Below the pieces are notes generated by a model. It saw only the letters and a program-made list of their open reading frames with translations. It had not been told where the DNA came from and did no database searches. From contig NZ_VKHQ01000004.1 in assembly GCF_009792795.1 (NCBI RefSeq), positions 430,659 to 494,658 on the forward strand: 64,000 nucleotides of DNA, given 5' to 3'. The stretch comes from Cognatiluteimonas profundi. Its GTDB lineage: Bacteria > Pseudomonadota > Gammaproteobacteria > Xanthomonadales > Xanthomonadaceae. Positions 11,183 through 19,909 of the stretch are shown here, piece by piece (position 1 is the first letter of the stretch; the number at the start of each line of letters is the position of its first letter). Both the position numbers and the translations under genes were made by a program.

Positions 11183-11569
11183 TTAACCGGACCTGGTTCC
11201 CTTGCGCGTGGGCGTCTTTTTCGCCGGCGCCTTCGCCTTTGCGGGCGCTTCGGGTTCCGCCGTGGCGGTGGCATCCGCCGCGCGCTTGCGTGAGCCACCG
11301 GTTTTCCCGCGCGTGCGCACGCGGGTGTCGCGATGCCTGCGCAGCATGTCCTCGGCCAACACCACGTCCTCGGAGAGGATGCCGGCCGCCTTGGCGATGG
11401 CGATGCGTGCGGCCGCCTTGTTCTCGTCGGGATTGGCCAGCAGCAATTCGCGGATGGCTTCGCGCAGCGCGGCCTCGGCGTTGTGCTTGAGCTGGAGGTT
11501 CTGGCCCTGGCGGAACAGGCCCATCAGGGCATCGACGACGGGCTTGATCAGGGCGGCTTCGATCGGCAT
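11183..11569 (-). CDS. Small helical protein with basic Ala/Lys tail, function unknown
   Basis: This is a 128-residue protein starting MPIEAALIKPVVDALM at the ATG at 11569, which has GAGGAG 9 bases upstream. Residues 1-85 look like a compact all-helical domain (LMGLFRQGQNLQLKHNAEAA, AIAKAAGILSEDVVLAEDML). Residues 86-128 form a disordered, strongly basic tail rich in Lys, Arg, Ala and Pro (APAKAKAPAKKTPTRKGTR), like the tails of histone H1-like or other nucleic-acid-binding proteins. I do not recognise the domain. It lies between the SPOR gene and unknown small genes, separated from the SPOR gene by 138 bases. Confidence 0.6.
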   Translation of the reverse strand: MPIEAALIKPVVDALMGLFRQGQNLQLKHNAEAALREAIRELLLANPDENKAAARIAIAKAAGILSEDVVLAEDMLRRHRDTRVRTRGKTGGSRKRAADATATAEPEAPAKAKAPAKKTPTRKGTRSG

Positions 11570-11707
11570 GCGGCAGTTCTCCTCGAACCGCAGTGTCTGC
11601 CGACAGGATCTCACCGGCAGCGACGCGCAGGCGACACCGCATTCAGCGACGATGTGCCTACGACGCGCCGACGCGCGCCCTGACACGCGCGCACGGCTGC
11701 TGCGCAC

Positions 11708-12466
11708 TCACTTCACCTTGATCGCCATCGCGGGCAGGCCGCCGTTGGCAAGCTTGCGCTTTGCCTCCGCCAATTCCGACGCAGTGCCATAGGGACCCAT
11801 GCGCACCCGGTACACGGTCTTGCCATTGATGGTTGCCGATTCGACGCGCGCGCCCAGACCCAGCAGCGCGACCTTGGCCTTGGTGGCCTCGGCGTCGCCC
11901 GACGCACCAAAGGCGCCTGCCTGCAGCAGGTACGGTGCGTCGTTGCCGCTGGTCGCGGCAACGCTCGGCGACGGCGTGGATGCAGGCGCCTGGTTCGGCG
12001 TGGTGCTGCCGGTGTTTGCGGCGGTCGGGGTGGTCGCGACAGTTGCGGCCGGCGCCTGCGCCGATGCGTTTTTCTGCGCGCTCGCCTGGCGCGCGGATTC
12101 CTCGCGCGCGGTCGCGGCCAGTTCGGCGTCCGACATCACGACTTCATTGCCCGGCAGCATCGTGTAGAAGTCGTATTGGGTCGGCTTGGCCTTGTCGGCC
12201 GGCTTGCCCGCAATCGCAGCCGGTGCGTCGGCGTCGTCATCCGGTGCGATGGCATCGTCGCTGCCGCGGGTAGCGGCAGGCTGCGCATCGGGATTGGGCT
12301 TGGGGCGGAAGAAGCCGTCGCCACCGCCGGACTTGAGCAGCCGTGGCGCGGCCATCACCACCGCGATCGTGAGCAGGACGCCGAGCACGAGCCAGGCCCA
12401 TCCGGGCAGTCCGCCGTCCCTGCCGCTGTTGCGTCGTGCCTGCGATTTGCCGCGCTTTGCCGCCAC
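11708..12466 (-). CDS. SPOR-domain membrane protein, FtsN/DedD-like
   Basis: This is a bitopic inner-membrane protein of 252 residues that probably binds denuded septal peptidoglycan during division. After a basic cytoplasmic stretch (AAKRGKSQARR) there is one transmembrane helix (WAWLVLGVLLTIAVVM, about 24-40), then a long Ala/Pro/Thr-rich periplasmic linker. A C-terminal SPOR domain follows at about 172-250 (YLLQAGAFGASGDAEATKAK ... VYRVRMGPY). Topology and size fit FtsN. It starts at a GTG that overlaps the argS stop by one base (TAGTG), a strong sign of translational coupling; the argS-SPOR order is known in xanthomonads. The essential N-terminal FtsN peptide cannot be identified with certainty. 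Confidence 0.85.
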   Translation of the reverse strand: MAAKRGKSQARRNSGRDGGLPGWAWLVLGVLLTIAVVMAAPRLLKSGGGDGFFRPKPNPDAQPAATRGSDDAIAPDDDADAPAAIAGKPADKAKPTQYDFYTMLPGNEVVMSDAELAATAREESARQASAQKNASAQAPAATVATTPTAANTGSTTPNQAPASTPSPSVAATSGNDAPYLLQAGAFGASGDAEATKAKVALLGLGARVESATINGKTVYRVRMGPYGTASELAEAKRKLANGGLPAMAIKVK

Positions 12467-14187
12467 TACATTGCCTCCGGCGCCGAGACGCCAATCAGAT
12501 CGAGCCCGTTGGCCAGCACCTGCCGGGTGGCTTGCGCCAGGGCCAGCCGCGCATCGCGCAGGTCGGGATCATCCACCAGGAACTGGTGGTCGTTGTAATA
12601 GGACTGGAAGGCCTGCGCCAGCTCGTGCAGGTATCCGGTGATCAGGTGCGGCTCCAGGTGCTCGCCCGCCGCCGCGACCACATCCGGGTAGCGCGCCAGC
12701 TCGGTCAGCAGGTTGCGCGTCGCCGCGTTGTCCAGGTCCAGCGGCTGGGTCAGGCCATTGTCGGCATCGAAGGCCAGGCCGCGCTCGCGCAGCTGCCGCC
12801 ACAGCCCGCAGATCCGCGCATGCGACAGCTGCACGTAGTACACGGGATTGTCGAGCGATTGCGAACGCGCTAGGTCGATGTCGAACACCAGCTGCGAGTC
12901 GGGCTTGCGCGCGAGCAGGAACCAGCGCGTGGCGTCGCGGCCGGCTTCCTCGACCAGGTCGCGCAAGGTCAGGTAGCTGCCGGCGCGCTTGGACAGTTTC
13001 ACTTCCTCGCCGCCGCGCATCACCGTCACCATCTGGTGCAGCACGTACTCCGGCCAGCCCTGCGGGATGCCGGCATCGAGCGCCTGCAGGCCGGCGCGCA
13101 CGCGCGCGAGCGAGCCATGGTGGTCGGCGCCCAGCTCGGTGATGGCGCGCTCGTATCCGCGCTGCCATTTCGACAGGTGGTAGGCGACATCGGGCACGAA
13201 ATACGTGTAGGTACCGTCGGACTTGCGCATCACGCGGTCCTTGTCGTCACCGAAATCGGTGGTGCGCAGCCACAGCGCGCCGCCTTCCTCGTAGGTGTGG
13301 CCATGCGCGACCAGCCCGCGCACGGTTTCCTCCACCTTGTGGTCGGCATACAGCGAGGACTCGAGGAAATACACGTCGAACTGCACGCCGTAGGCGGCCA
13401 GGTCGGCGTTCTGCTCGCGGCGCAGGTACGCCACCGAGAAATGGCGGATGGCATCCAGGTCCTGCGCGTCGCCGGTCGCGGTAACGCCGTGGTCCTCGAA
13501 CTCGACTGTCTCGCCGCGCAGGTAGGCGCTGGCGACGTCGCCGATGTATTCGCCGCGATAGCCGTCCTCGGGCCATCCGGCATCGCCGGGCACCAGTCCC
13601 AGCGCGCGCGCCTGCACCGAGCGCGCGAGGTTCTCGATCTGCACGCCGGCATCGTTGTAGTAGAACTCGCGCGTCACGTCCCAGCCGTTGGCCGCGAGCA
13701 CGCGCGCGATGCAGTCGCCGATGACCGCCGCGCGACCATGGCCGACGTGCAGCGGACCGGTCGGATTGGCCGACACGTATTCCACTCCCGCCCGATGACC
13801 GCGGCCCGAGTCGTTGCGTCCGTATCGACCGGCCTGGCGATGGATCTCGCGCAGCTGGTCCTGCCAGGCGCCCGCCGCCAGGCGGAAATTGAGGAAGCCC
13901 GGCCCGGCGATGTCGATCGCGGCGATGTCGTCGCCCGTCGGGATTGCATCCACCAGTGCCTGGGCGATGTTGCGCGGGCTGGTGCGGGCGGGCTTGGCGA
14001 GCAGCAATGCCGCGTTGGTGGAGAAATCCCCGTGGCTGCGATCCTTGGGCCGCTCGACCACGAAGTCGGGCAAGGTCACGTCGGCCGGCACGATGCCGCG
14101 GTCACGCAAGGTGTCGATGCCCTGCTGGATACGGGCGCGGAGCTGGGTTTTCACGAGGGATTCGGCGGACAGGACAACAGCCGGCAT
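12466..14187 (-). CDS. argS: Arginyl-tRNA synthetase
   Basis: ArgS charges tRNA(Arg) in the cytoplasm. It is a class I synthetase of about 573 residues with an N-terminal Add-1 domain ([20 protein letters not shown]), the HIGH-type motif [12 protein letters not shown] near residue 130, the KMSK-like KLSKRAG near residue 393, and a C-terminal DALR anticodon domain rich in helices ([20 protein letters not shown]). The ATG at 14187 adds 11 residues before a GTG at 14154 that begins [12 protein letters not shown], the usual family N-terminus; the GTG may be the true start, since neither has a good SD. It is downstream of radC with a 185-base gap and coupled to the SPOR gene. Confidence 0.95.
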   Translation of the reverse strand: MPAVVLSAESLVKTQLRARIQQGIDTLRDRGIVPADVTLPDFVVERPKDRSHGDFSTNAALLLAKPARTSPRNIAQALVDAIPTGDDIAAIDIAGPGFLNFRLAAGAWQDQLREIHRQAGRYGRNDSGRGHRAGVEYVSANPTGPLHVGHGRAAVIGDCIARVLAANGWDVTREFYYNDAGVQIENLARSVQARALGLVPGDAGWPEDGYRGEYIGDVASAYLRGETVEFEDHGVTATGDAQDLDAIRHFSVAYLRREQNADLAAYGVQFDVYFLESSLYADHKVEETVRGLVAHGHTYEEGGALWLRTTDFGDDKDRVMRKSDGTYTYFVPDVAYHLSKWQRGYERAITELGADHHGSLARVRAGLQALDAGIPQGWPEYVLHQMVTVMRGGEEVKLSKRAGSYLTLRDLVEEAGRDATRWFLLARKPDSQLVFDIDLARSQSLDNPVYYVQLSHARICGLWRQLRERGLAFDADNGLTQPLDLDNAATRNLLTELARYPDVVAAAGEHLEPHLITGYLHELAQAFQSYYNDHQFLVDDPDLRDARLALAQATRQVLANGLDLIGVSAPEAM

Positions 14188-14372
14188 TGTACGGTGCCGC
14201 GCCGCAGGATCATCCGGCCGCGGCGCTGGATGTGCAGCGATACCGGCATGCGATCACCGACGACGAAGTGGTCCGCAGGCGGATGGTGACCGCGCCGCAA
14301 GGCCATCCGTGCATTTCAGGGCCACGACGCGCCGCCGCGCGCGACGCAACACGCCTGCAGGCGGCCCTGCCC

Positions 14373-15047
14373 TCAGACCCAGCCGCGCGCCGCCAGCGAG
14401 ACCGGCGTGCCATCGCCGATGACGAAGTGGTCCAGCAGCCGGATGTCGACGAGTGCCAGCGACTGCTTCAGTCGCGTGGTCACGGCGCGATCGGCGGCGC
14501 TGGGCTCGGTACTGCCGCTGGGGTGGTTGTGGCCGACGATGATCGCGGCCGCGTTGTGCGCCAGTGCGCGGCGCACGACTTCACGCGGATGCACCTCGGC
14601 GCCATCGACGGTGCCGCGGAACAGTTCCTCGAAGGCCAGGGCGCGGTGGCGCGTGTCCAGGAACAAGGCGGCGAAGACTTCCTGCGGATGGCCGCGCAGG
14701 CGCTGGGCGAAGTAGCGACCGGCCGAACCCGGATCGGTCAATGCCTCCCCGCGCTCCAGCCCCGCGGCCAGGTAGCGGTTGCACAGTTCCAGCGCGGCCG
14801 ACAGTTGGCATGCCCGCGCCGGGCCGATGCCGGGCAATGTGGCCAGGTCGCTGGCACTGCGCTCCAGCAGCGTGCGCAGCGGGCCGTGCGCCGCCAACAG
14901 GGCGCGCGCGGTGGCGACCGCGTCCTGCCCGCGCAACCCGGAACCCAGGAACAGCGCCAGCAGTTCGGCGTCCGACAGCACGGCCGCACCGCGCGCGAGC
15001 AGTTTTTCACGGGGACGTTCGGGCGCTGGCCAGTCGCGGATGTGCAT
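14373..15047 (-). CDS. radC: RadC/JAB-domain DNA-repair-associated protein
   Basis: This is a RadC (YeeS/YicR) family protein of 224 residues with an N-terminal helix-hairpin-helix UPF0758 region ([14 protein letters not shown]) and a C-terminal JAB/MPN metalloprotease-like domain. The zinc ligands are in [16 protein letters not shown] near residue 170-185, with the catalytic Glu in [11 protein letters not shown]. Despite its name, its biochemical role is unsettled. The start at 15047 ([17 protein letters not shown]) is the normal family N-terminus; the frame is open upstream but crosses into the coaC promoter region. It is divergent from coaC, separated by 100 bases, as in other xanthomonads. 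Confidence 0.92.
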   Translation of the reverse strand: MHIRDWPAPERPREKLLARGAAVLSDAELLALFLGSGLRGQDAVATARALLAAHGPLRTLLERSASDLATLPGIGPARACQLSAALELCNRYLAAGLERGEALTDPGSAGRYFAQRLRGHPQEVFAALFLDTRHRALAFEELFRGTVDGAEVHPREVVRRALAHNAAAIIVGHNHPSGSTEPSAADRAVTTRLKQSLALVDIRLLDHFVIGDGTPVSLAARGWV

Positions 15048-15147
15048 GACTGCAGCCTGCGCCGCGCCCGTCGATGCCGGAGTCGGCTGCCGGTGGCGCT
15101 TCGGGTAAGCTAAACCCCGCACCGGCGGTAGGGAAATTCCGACCCAC

Positions 15148-15705
15148 ATGGCAGCGTCCGGCCTCCATCTGCAAGGCAGCCGCATCGTGTTGTGCGTGTG
15201 CGGCGGCATCGCCGCCTACAAGGCGGTCGAACTCGTCCGCCGCCTCGGCGACGCCGGCGCCGAGGTGCAGGTGGTGATGACCGCGAATGCCCTGCGCTTC
15301 GTCGGCACCGCGAGCTTCCAGGCGGTGTCCGGGCGCAGCGTGCGCAGCGCGCTCTGGGACGAGGCGGCCGAGGCGGCAATGGGGCACATCGAACTGGCCC
15401 GCTGGGCCGGTCAGGTGCTGGTCGCGCCCGCCACGGCCAACACCCTGGCCAAGCTGGCGCATGGCATGGCCGACGACCTGGTGACGACCCTGTGCCTGGC
15501 GACGACCGCGCCGGTCGCCGTGGCCCCGGCCATGAACCACCGCATGTGGTCGCATCCGGCGACGCAGGCCAACATCGAGACCCTGCGCGCGCGCGGCGTG
15601 CAGGTCATCGGGCCCGACGCCGGCCCGCAGGCCTGCGGCGAATTCGGCCCGGGCCGGTTGCGCGAACCCGACGCGATCATCGCCGAACTGGCGCAGACGC
15701 CTTGA
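15148..15705 (+). CDS. coaC: Phosphopantothenoylcysteine decarboxylase (CoaC half of CoaBC)
   Basis: CoaC is an FMN-dependent flavoprotein that decarboxylates 4'-phosphopantothenoylcysteine to phosphopantetheine in coenzyme A synthesis. The 185 residues carry the complete CoaC domain: [24 protein letters not shown] with the catalytic His, [28 protein letters not shown] and the substrate-clamp [16 protein letters not shown] with its Cys. In most bacteria CoaC is fused to CoaB; here the frame closes at TGA 15703-15705, just after AELAQTP, where the fusion linker normally begins. CoaB continues in the -1 frame. It is divergent from radC and first in an operon with coaB, dut and algC. Confidence 0.92.
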   Translation: MAASGLHLQGSRIVLCVCGGIAAYKAVELVRRLGDAGAEVQVVMTANALRFVGTASFQAVSGRSVRSALWDEAAEAAMGHIELARWAGQVLVAPATANTLAKLAHGMADDLVTTLCLATTAPVAVAPAMNHRMWSHPATQANIETLRARGVQVIGPDAGPQACGEFGPGRLREPDAIIAELAQTP

Positions 15706-16412
15706 CGGTGTCGCTGGGCGGGCTGCGGATCGTCGTCAGTGCCGGTCCCACGTTCGAGGACATCGATCCGGTGCGCTTCATCGGCAACCGCAGCAGCGGC
15801 AAGATGGGCTTCGCGATCGCCGCCGCCGCCGCGCGCCGCGGTGCCGACGTCCTCCTCGTGGCCGGGCCGGTGGCCTTGCCCACTCCCGGCGGCGTGCAAC
15901 GGGTCGACGTGCGCTCCGCCGCGCAGATGCGCGAGGCGGTGCTGGCGGCACTGCCCGCCGACGTCTACATCGGCGCGGCGGCCGTCGCCGACTTCACGCC
16001 GCGATTCCCCGCCACGCACAAGCTGAAGAAATCCGCCGGCGGCGACGCGATGCTGCTCGATCTGGTGCGCACGCCCGACATCCTCGCGCAGGTCGCCACG
16101 CAGGCCCGGCGCCCGCGCCTGGTGGTGGGATTCGCCGCCGAAACCCAGGACCTGGCGCGGTCCGCGCGCGGCAAGCTGCACGACAAGCGCGTGGACATGA
16201 TCGTCGCCAACCAGGTCGGCGTCGCCGGCAGCGGATTTGAGGCCGACGACAACGCACTGACGGTGTTCGATGCCGATGGCAGCCACGCGCTGGGCGCCGG
16301 GCCGAAGACGCAACTGGCCGAACGCTTGCTGGACCTGGTCCACGCACGCCTGCAGCGCGCCGGAGCGGCGCCGGCACCGAACCCCACCATCCCGGGACCC
16401 ACGCAAGCATGA
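15702..16412 (+). CDS. coaB: Phosphopantothenate-cysteine ligase (CoaB half of CoaBC)
   Basis: CoaB joins 4'-phosphopantothenate and cysteine with CTP in coenzyme A synthesis. The domain is complete: [33 protein letters not shown], the [11 protein letters not shown] loop, AAAVADF, KLKK, and VGFAAET, with the signature IVANQVG near the end. No ATG is available, so the start is probably the TTG at 15702, which overlaps the coaC stop as TTGA, or the GTG at 15708; length about 236. Its frame is -1 relative to coaC. Either this is a genuine gene fission with coupled translation, or a one-base indel or frameshift splits an ordinary fused coaBC. The stop overlaps the dut ATG (ATGA). Confidence 0.88.
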   Translation: MTVSLGGLRIVVSAGPTFEDIDPVRFIGNRSSGKMGFAIAAAAARRGADVLLVAGPVALPTPGGVQRVDVRSAAQMREAVLAALPADVYIGAAAVADFTPRFPATHKLKKSAGGDAMLLDLVRTPDILAQVATQARRPRLVVGFAAETQDLARSARGKLHDKRVDMIVANQVGVAGSGFEADDNALTVFDADGSHALGAGPKTQLAERLLDLVHARLQRAGAAPAPNPTIPGPTQA

Positions 16413-16867
16413 TCCACACACTGGAAGTCCGGGTGCTGGACCCGCGCTTCGGCACGCAATGGCCGCTGCCCGAATACGCGACCCCCGGCAGCGCCGCGCT
16501 GGACCTGCGTGCCGCGATCGACGCCCCGTTGCGGCTGGAGCCCGGTGACGCCGCGCTGCTGCCATCCGGGTTGGCCATCCACGTCGCCGACCCCGGCCTG
16601 TGCGCGCTGGTGCTGCCGCGCTCCGGCCTGGGCCACAAGCACGGCATCGTGCTGGGCAACGGCACCGGCCTGATCGACGCCGATTACCAAGGCCCGCTGC
16701 TGATCAGTATCTGGAACCGCGGCATCGCCGCGTTCGTCATCGAGCCGGGCGACCGCATCGCGCAATTGCTGCTGGTGCCGATCGTGCGCGCGGCCCTGCA
16801 AGTGGTGGATACTTTCGAGCACAGTGCACGGGGCAGTGGCGGCTTTGGCCACACCGGCGTGCGCTGA
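16409..16867 (+). CDS. dut: Deoxyuridine 5'-triphosphate nucleotidohydrolase (dUTPase)
   Basis: Dut hydrolyses dUTP to dUMP and pyrophosphate, keeping uracil out of DNA and feeding thymidylate synthesis; it works as a homotrimer. The 152-residue protein carries all five motifs in order: AALDLRAA (1), [12 protein letters not shown] (2), [14 protein letters not shown] (3) with the catalytic Asp, [11 protein letters not shown] (4) and the C-terminal lid [10 protein letters not shown] (5). The ATG overlaps the coaB stop by four bases. A coaBC-dut adjacency is common in proteobacteria. Confidence 0.96.
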   Translation: MIHTLEVRVLDPRFGTQWPLPEYATPGSAALDLRAAIDAPLRLEPGDAALLPSGLAIHVADPGLCALVLPRSGLGHKHGIVLGNGTGLIDADYQGPLLISIWNRGIAAFVIEPGDRIAQLLLVPIVRAALQVVDTFEHSARGSGGFGHTGVR

Positions 16868-16879
16868 CAGGGGATGACG

Positions 16880-19201
16880 ATGACCGACCGAACCAAACCG
16901 CGCCTGCAGCTGCCGATGGCGCAATTGCGCCCTGCGCTGCCGGTGCTGGCAGCTGTGCTGGTACTGCTTGCCCTGTGGGTGGCGTGGGGCGGCTGGCAGC
17001 AGATGCAGGACGCCAGCCTGAGCCAGTCGCTGCAGGCATCGCGCGACCTCGTGGCAACCGGCACGCAACGGGAATTGCAGCAACAGACCGACCGCCTGCG
17101 GCTCAAGCTGGCCTCGCCCGACGTGCAGATCGCGCTTGCGGCGGGCGACCTGGGCAAGGCCGCCAACCTCATCAAGACGGGCTGGCCTCACATCGAGGAG
17201 GCGCTGATCCTGCCGGCTGACCTGGACGCGGCGTACGGCACCCTGCCGCAGGGCGGGTTCGGACGCCTGGCCGCGGCCGAGGCCGCGCTGGTGGCCAAGG
17301 GTCCGGTCGCGCGGATCGGCAAGGACGGGGGCGCGAAGTTGCTGCTGGCGGCTCCGGCCAAGGCCGGCGAGCGCCTGGTCGGCGTCGCCTATGTGCGCCT
17401 GCCGCTGTCGCTGGCCACCGACGCCCTGCAGTCGGCGAATGTGGAAAGCAGCAGCTACCTGGCACTGCGGGAGGGCAACTACACCGTGCTCGAGCGCGGC
17501 GACCCCACCCTGTCGAACGTCGCCGAGGCGATGGCGGTCAAGGTTCCGGGCAGCGACCTGCGCATTGCCGCGGGCCTGCCGGACACCACCAGTGGCGCGT
17601 TCGGACTTGGCGCGCTGGCGTCCTTCATCGCCGCCGCGGTCCTGCTGGGCCTGGGCGTCCTGGCCTGGCTGGCGCACCGGCGCGGCTTCGGCATGGGCCA
17701 TGGAGCCTTTGCCGCCGCCGACGACAACGAGCCCACGCTGGCGCAGGCCATGCAACAGGCGCCGGTGATGCCGCGCCCGGTGGCCGAAGCACGCGCTGTC
17801 GAGGAGCCCGCCAAGACCGCGGTCAGGATCGATCGCGGCATCTTCCGCGCCTACGACATCCGCGGAATCGTCGGTCAATCGCTCGATGCCGGCGTCGCCG
17901 AGTTGATCGGCCACGCGGTCGGCACGCTGATGTTCGAGAAAGGCCTGAACGACATCGTGGTCGGGCGCGACGGACGCCTGTCCGGGCCGGACCTGGTCGC
18001 CGGCCTGACCGAAGGCCTGCGCAAGGCCGGCCGCAACGTCATCGACATCGGCATGGCCCCATCGCCGGTGGTGTATTTCGGCAGCTTCCAGTTACGCACG
18101 GGTTGCTGCATCGCCGTCACCGGCAGCCACAATCCGCCCGACTACAACGGCTTCAAGATCGTCGTCGGCGGCGACACGCTGTCGGGCGATGCCATCCTCG
18201 ACCTGCATGCGCGCATCGCCGAGGACCGCCTCCACGTCGCGGCCAGCCCCGGGTCGCTCGCCCATCGCGACATCGGCGAGGAGTACGTGGCGCGCATCGC
18301 CGGCGACGTGCAGATCGATCGCCGCCTGAAGATCGTGGTCGATGCCGGCAACGGCGTGGCTGGCGTGCTCGGTCCGCGCGTACTGGAGGCGATCGGAGCC
18401 GACGTCACGCCGCTGTATTGCGAGATCGACGGCAACTTCCCCAATCACCATCCCGATCCGAGCGAGCCGAAGAACCTGGTCGACCTGGTGCAGATGGTGC
18501 AGCGGCTGGATGCCGACCTCGGCATCGCCTTCGACGGCGACGGCGACCGCCTGGGCGTGGTGACACGCGATGGCGAGACGATCTATCCCGACCGCCTGCT
18601 GATGCTGTTCGCCGCCGACGTGCTGGAGCGCAATCCCGGCGCGGTGATCGTGTACGACGTCAAATGCACCGGCCGCCTGCCCGGCCACATCCTGCGCCAC
18701 GGCGGCAGCCCGCTGATGTGGAAGACCGGGCATTCGCTGATCAAGGCCAAGATGCGCGAAACCGAGGCCGAACTGGCCGGCGAGATGAGCGGCCATTTCT
18801 TCTTCGCCGAGCGCTGGTATGGCTTCGACGACGGCATCTACGCCGCGGCACGCCTGCTGGAAATCCTTGCGGCGCGGCCGGAATCGGCCACCGAGCAGCT
18901 CAACGCGCTGCCCAACGGGGTGTCGACGCCGGAGATCAAGGTCGATGCGCCCGATGGCGATCCGCACAGCTTCGTCGAACGTTTCCGCGCGGCGGCGCGC
19001 TTCGAGGGCGGGCGCAGCTCGACCATCGACGGCTTGCGCGTCGACTGGCCCGACGGCTGGGGACTGGTCCGTGCGTCCAACACCACGCCGGTGCTGGTGC
19101 TGCGCTTCGATGCCGACTCGCAGGCGGCGCTGGTCCGCATCCAGTCGGCATTCCGCGAACAGCTGCTCGCGCTCAAGCCCGACCTGGTGCTGCCCTTCTA
19201 G
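16880..19201 (+). CDS. algC: Phosphomannomutase/phosphoglucomutase with membrane-anchored N-terminus (AlgC/XanA type)
   Basis: The enzyme interconverts mannose-6-P/mannose-1-P and glucose-6-P/glucose-1-P, supplying GDP-mannose and UDP-glucose for LPS and exopolysaccharide. The catalytic half (about 310-770) has the phosphoserine loop TGSHNPPDYNGFK, the Mg loop FDGDGDRLG, GEMSGH for sugar binding and RASNTTPVLVLRFDAD for phosphate binding. Before it lies a roughly 270-residue module with a transmembrane helix near 15-38, an extracytoplasmic sensor-like stretch and a second helix near 245-268, followed by an acidic Ala/Pro linker. This long form is known in xanthomonads and pseudomonads. I start at the ATG at 16880, with AGGGG 6 bases upstream; an ATG at 16874 sits directly on that site. 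It is last in the coaC-coaB-dut operon. Confidence 0.93.
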   Translation: MTDRTKPRLQLPMAQLRPALPVLAAVLVLLALWVAWGGWQQMQDASLSQSLQASRDLVATGTQRELQQQTDRLRLKLASPDVQIALAAGDLGKAANLIKTGWPHIEEALILPADLDAAYGTLPQGGFGRLAAAEAALVAKGPVARIGKDGGAKLLLAAPAKAGERLVGVAYVRLPLSLATDALQSANVESSSYLALREGNYTVLERGDPTLSNVAEAMAVKVPGSDLRIAAGLPDTTSGAFGLGALASFIAAAVLLGLGVLAWLAHRRGFGMGHGAFAAADDNEPTLAQAMQQAPVMPRPVAEARAVEEPAKTAVRIDRGIFRAYDIRGIVGQSLDAGVAELIGHAVGTLMFEKGLNDIVVGRDGRLSGPDLVAGLTEGLRKAGRNVIDIGMAPSPVVYFGSFQLRTGCCIAVTGSHNPPDYNGFKIVVGGDTLSGDAILDLHARIAEDRLHVAASPGSLAHRDIGEEYVARIAGDVQIDRRLKIVVDAGNGVAGVLGPRVLEAIGADVTPLYCEIDGNFPNHHPDPSEPKNLVDLVQMVQRLDADLGIAFDGDGDRLGVVTRDGETIYPDRLLMLFAADVLERNPGAVIVYDVKCTGRLPGHILRHGGSPLMWKTGHSLIKAKMRETEAELAGEMSGHFFFAERWYGFDDGIYAAARLLEILAARPESATEQLNALPNGVSTPEIKVDAPDGDPHSFVERFRAAARFEGGRSSTIDGLRVDWPDGWGLVRASNTTPVLVLRFDADSQAALVRIQSAFREQLLALKPDLVLPF

Positions 19202-19248
19202 TCCACGCGTCGATCGCAATCGGCGCGCGGGATCGCGCGCCGCCGTCG

Positions 19249-19863
19249 TCAGGCGGCGACGGCGGGATTGAGCGAGTAGCGGCCCCAGACGGCGGTTTCG
19301 GCCAGCACGTGGCCATGCATCGCGCGCCACACATCGGCCACGCGGAACCCATCGCCGACCGGCAGGGGCGCGATGTCCAGCGCGAACAGGCGGAAGAAAT
19401 ACCGGTGCATGCGCAGGTCGTTGAACGGCGGGTACGGGCCGTCATAACCGGAATACTCGCCCGCCATCTCCGGATCACCGGCAAACCATCCGGTGTAATC
19501 GTTGAGGCCCTGGCGCGAGCCGGGCGGGCCCGGCGGCATGCGCTTGCCGTGCGCGGTGACGCCATCGCTGCAGCTGCCGGCCTCGATGGCGCGCAAATCA
19601 GCCGGCAGGTCGACGAGCACCCAGTGCACGAATTCCGCGCGCGGTTGCTCGACCGGTATCTGCAGGTCGCTGCGACCGACGGTGGCGGCGTCGGTCGGCG
19701 CATCGGTGTCGATGCACATCAGCACGAACGAACGCACGCCTGCCGGCACGTCGTCCCAGTGCAGCTGCGGGTTGCGGTTGCCGCCGAAGCCATCGGCGAC
19801 TCCCATCGCGAATTCGGCCGGAATGCGCTCGCGTGGCGCAAAGCTGTCGCTGGCGATGTGCAT
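19249..19863 (-). CDS. YbhB/YbcL (PEBP, Raf-kinase-inhibitor-like) family protein
   Basis: This is a phosphatidylethanolamine-binding-protein-fold protein of 204 residues, cytoplasmic since no signal peptide is seen. The N-terminus MHIASDSFAPRERIPAEFAM, the ligand-site stretch LHWDDVPAGVRSFVLMCIDT with its DTDAP motif, EFVHWVLVDLPADL, the GxxxYxGPYPP-like GYDGPYPPFNDLRMHRYFF and FALD are classic bacterial PEBP signatures. The E. coli homologues have no settled function. The ATG has GGAG 7 bases upstream. It lies 46 bases downstream of the TPR gene on the same strand and converges with algC. Confidence 0.88.
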   Translation of the reverse strand: MHIASDSFAPRERIPAEFAMGVADGFGGNRNPQLHWDDVPAGVRSFVLMCIDTDAPTDAATVGRSDLQIPVEQPRAEFVHWVLVDLPADLRAIEAGSCSDGVTAHGKRMPPGPPGSRQGLNDYTGWFAGDPEMAGEYSGYDGPYPPFNDLRMHRYFFRLFALDIAPLPVGDGFRVADVWRAMHGHVLAETAVWGRYSLNPAVAA

Positions 19864-19909
19864 TGGTGCGCTCCGGTCGAAGTAACGGGGTTGGTGCCGT
19901 GGTGCTGGC

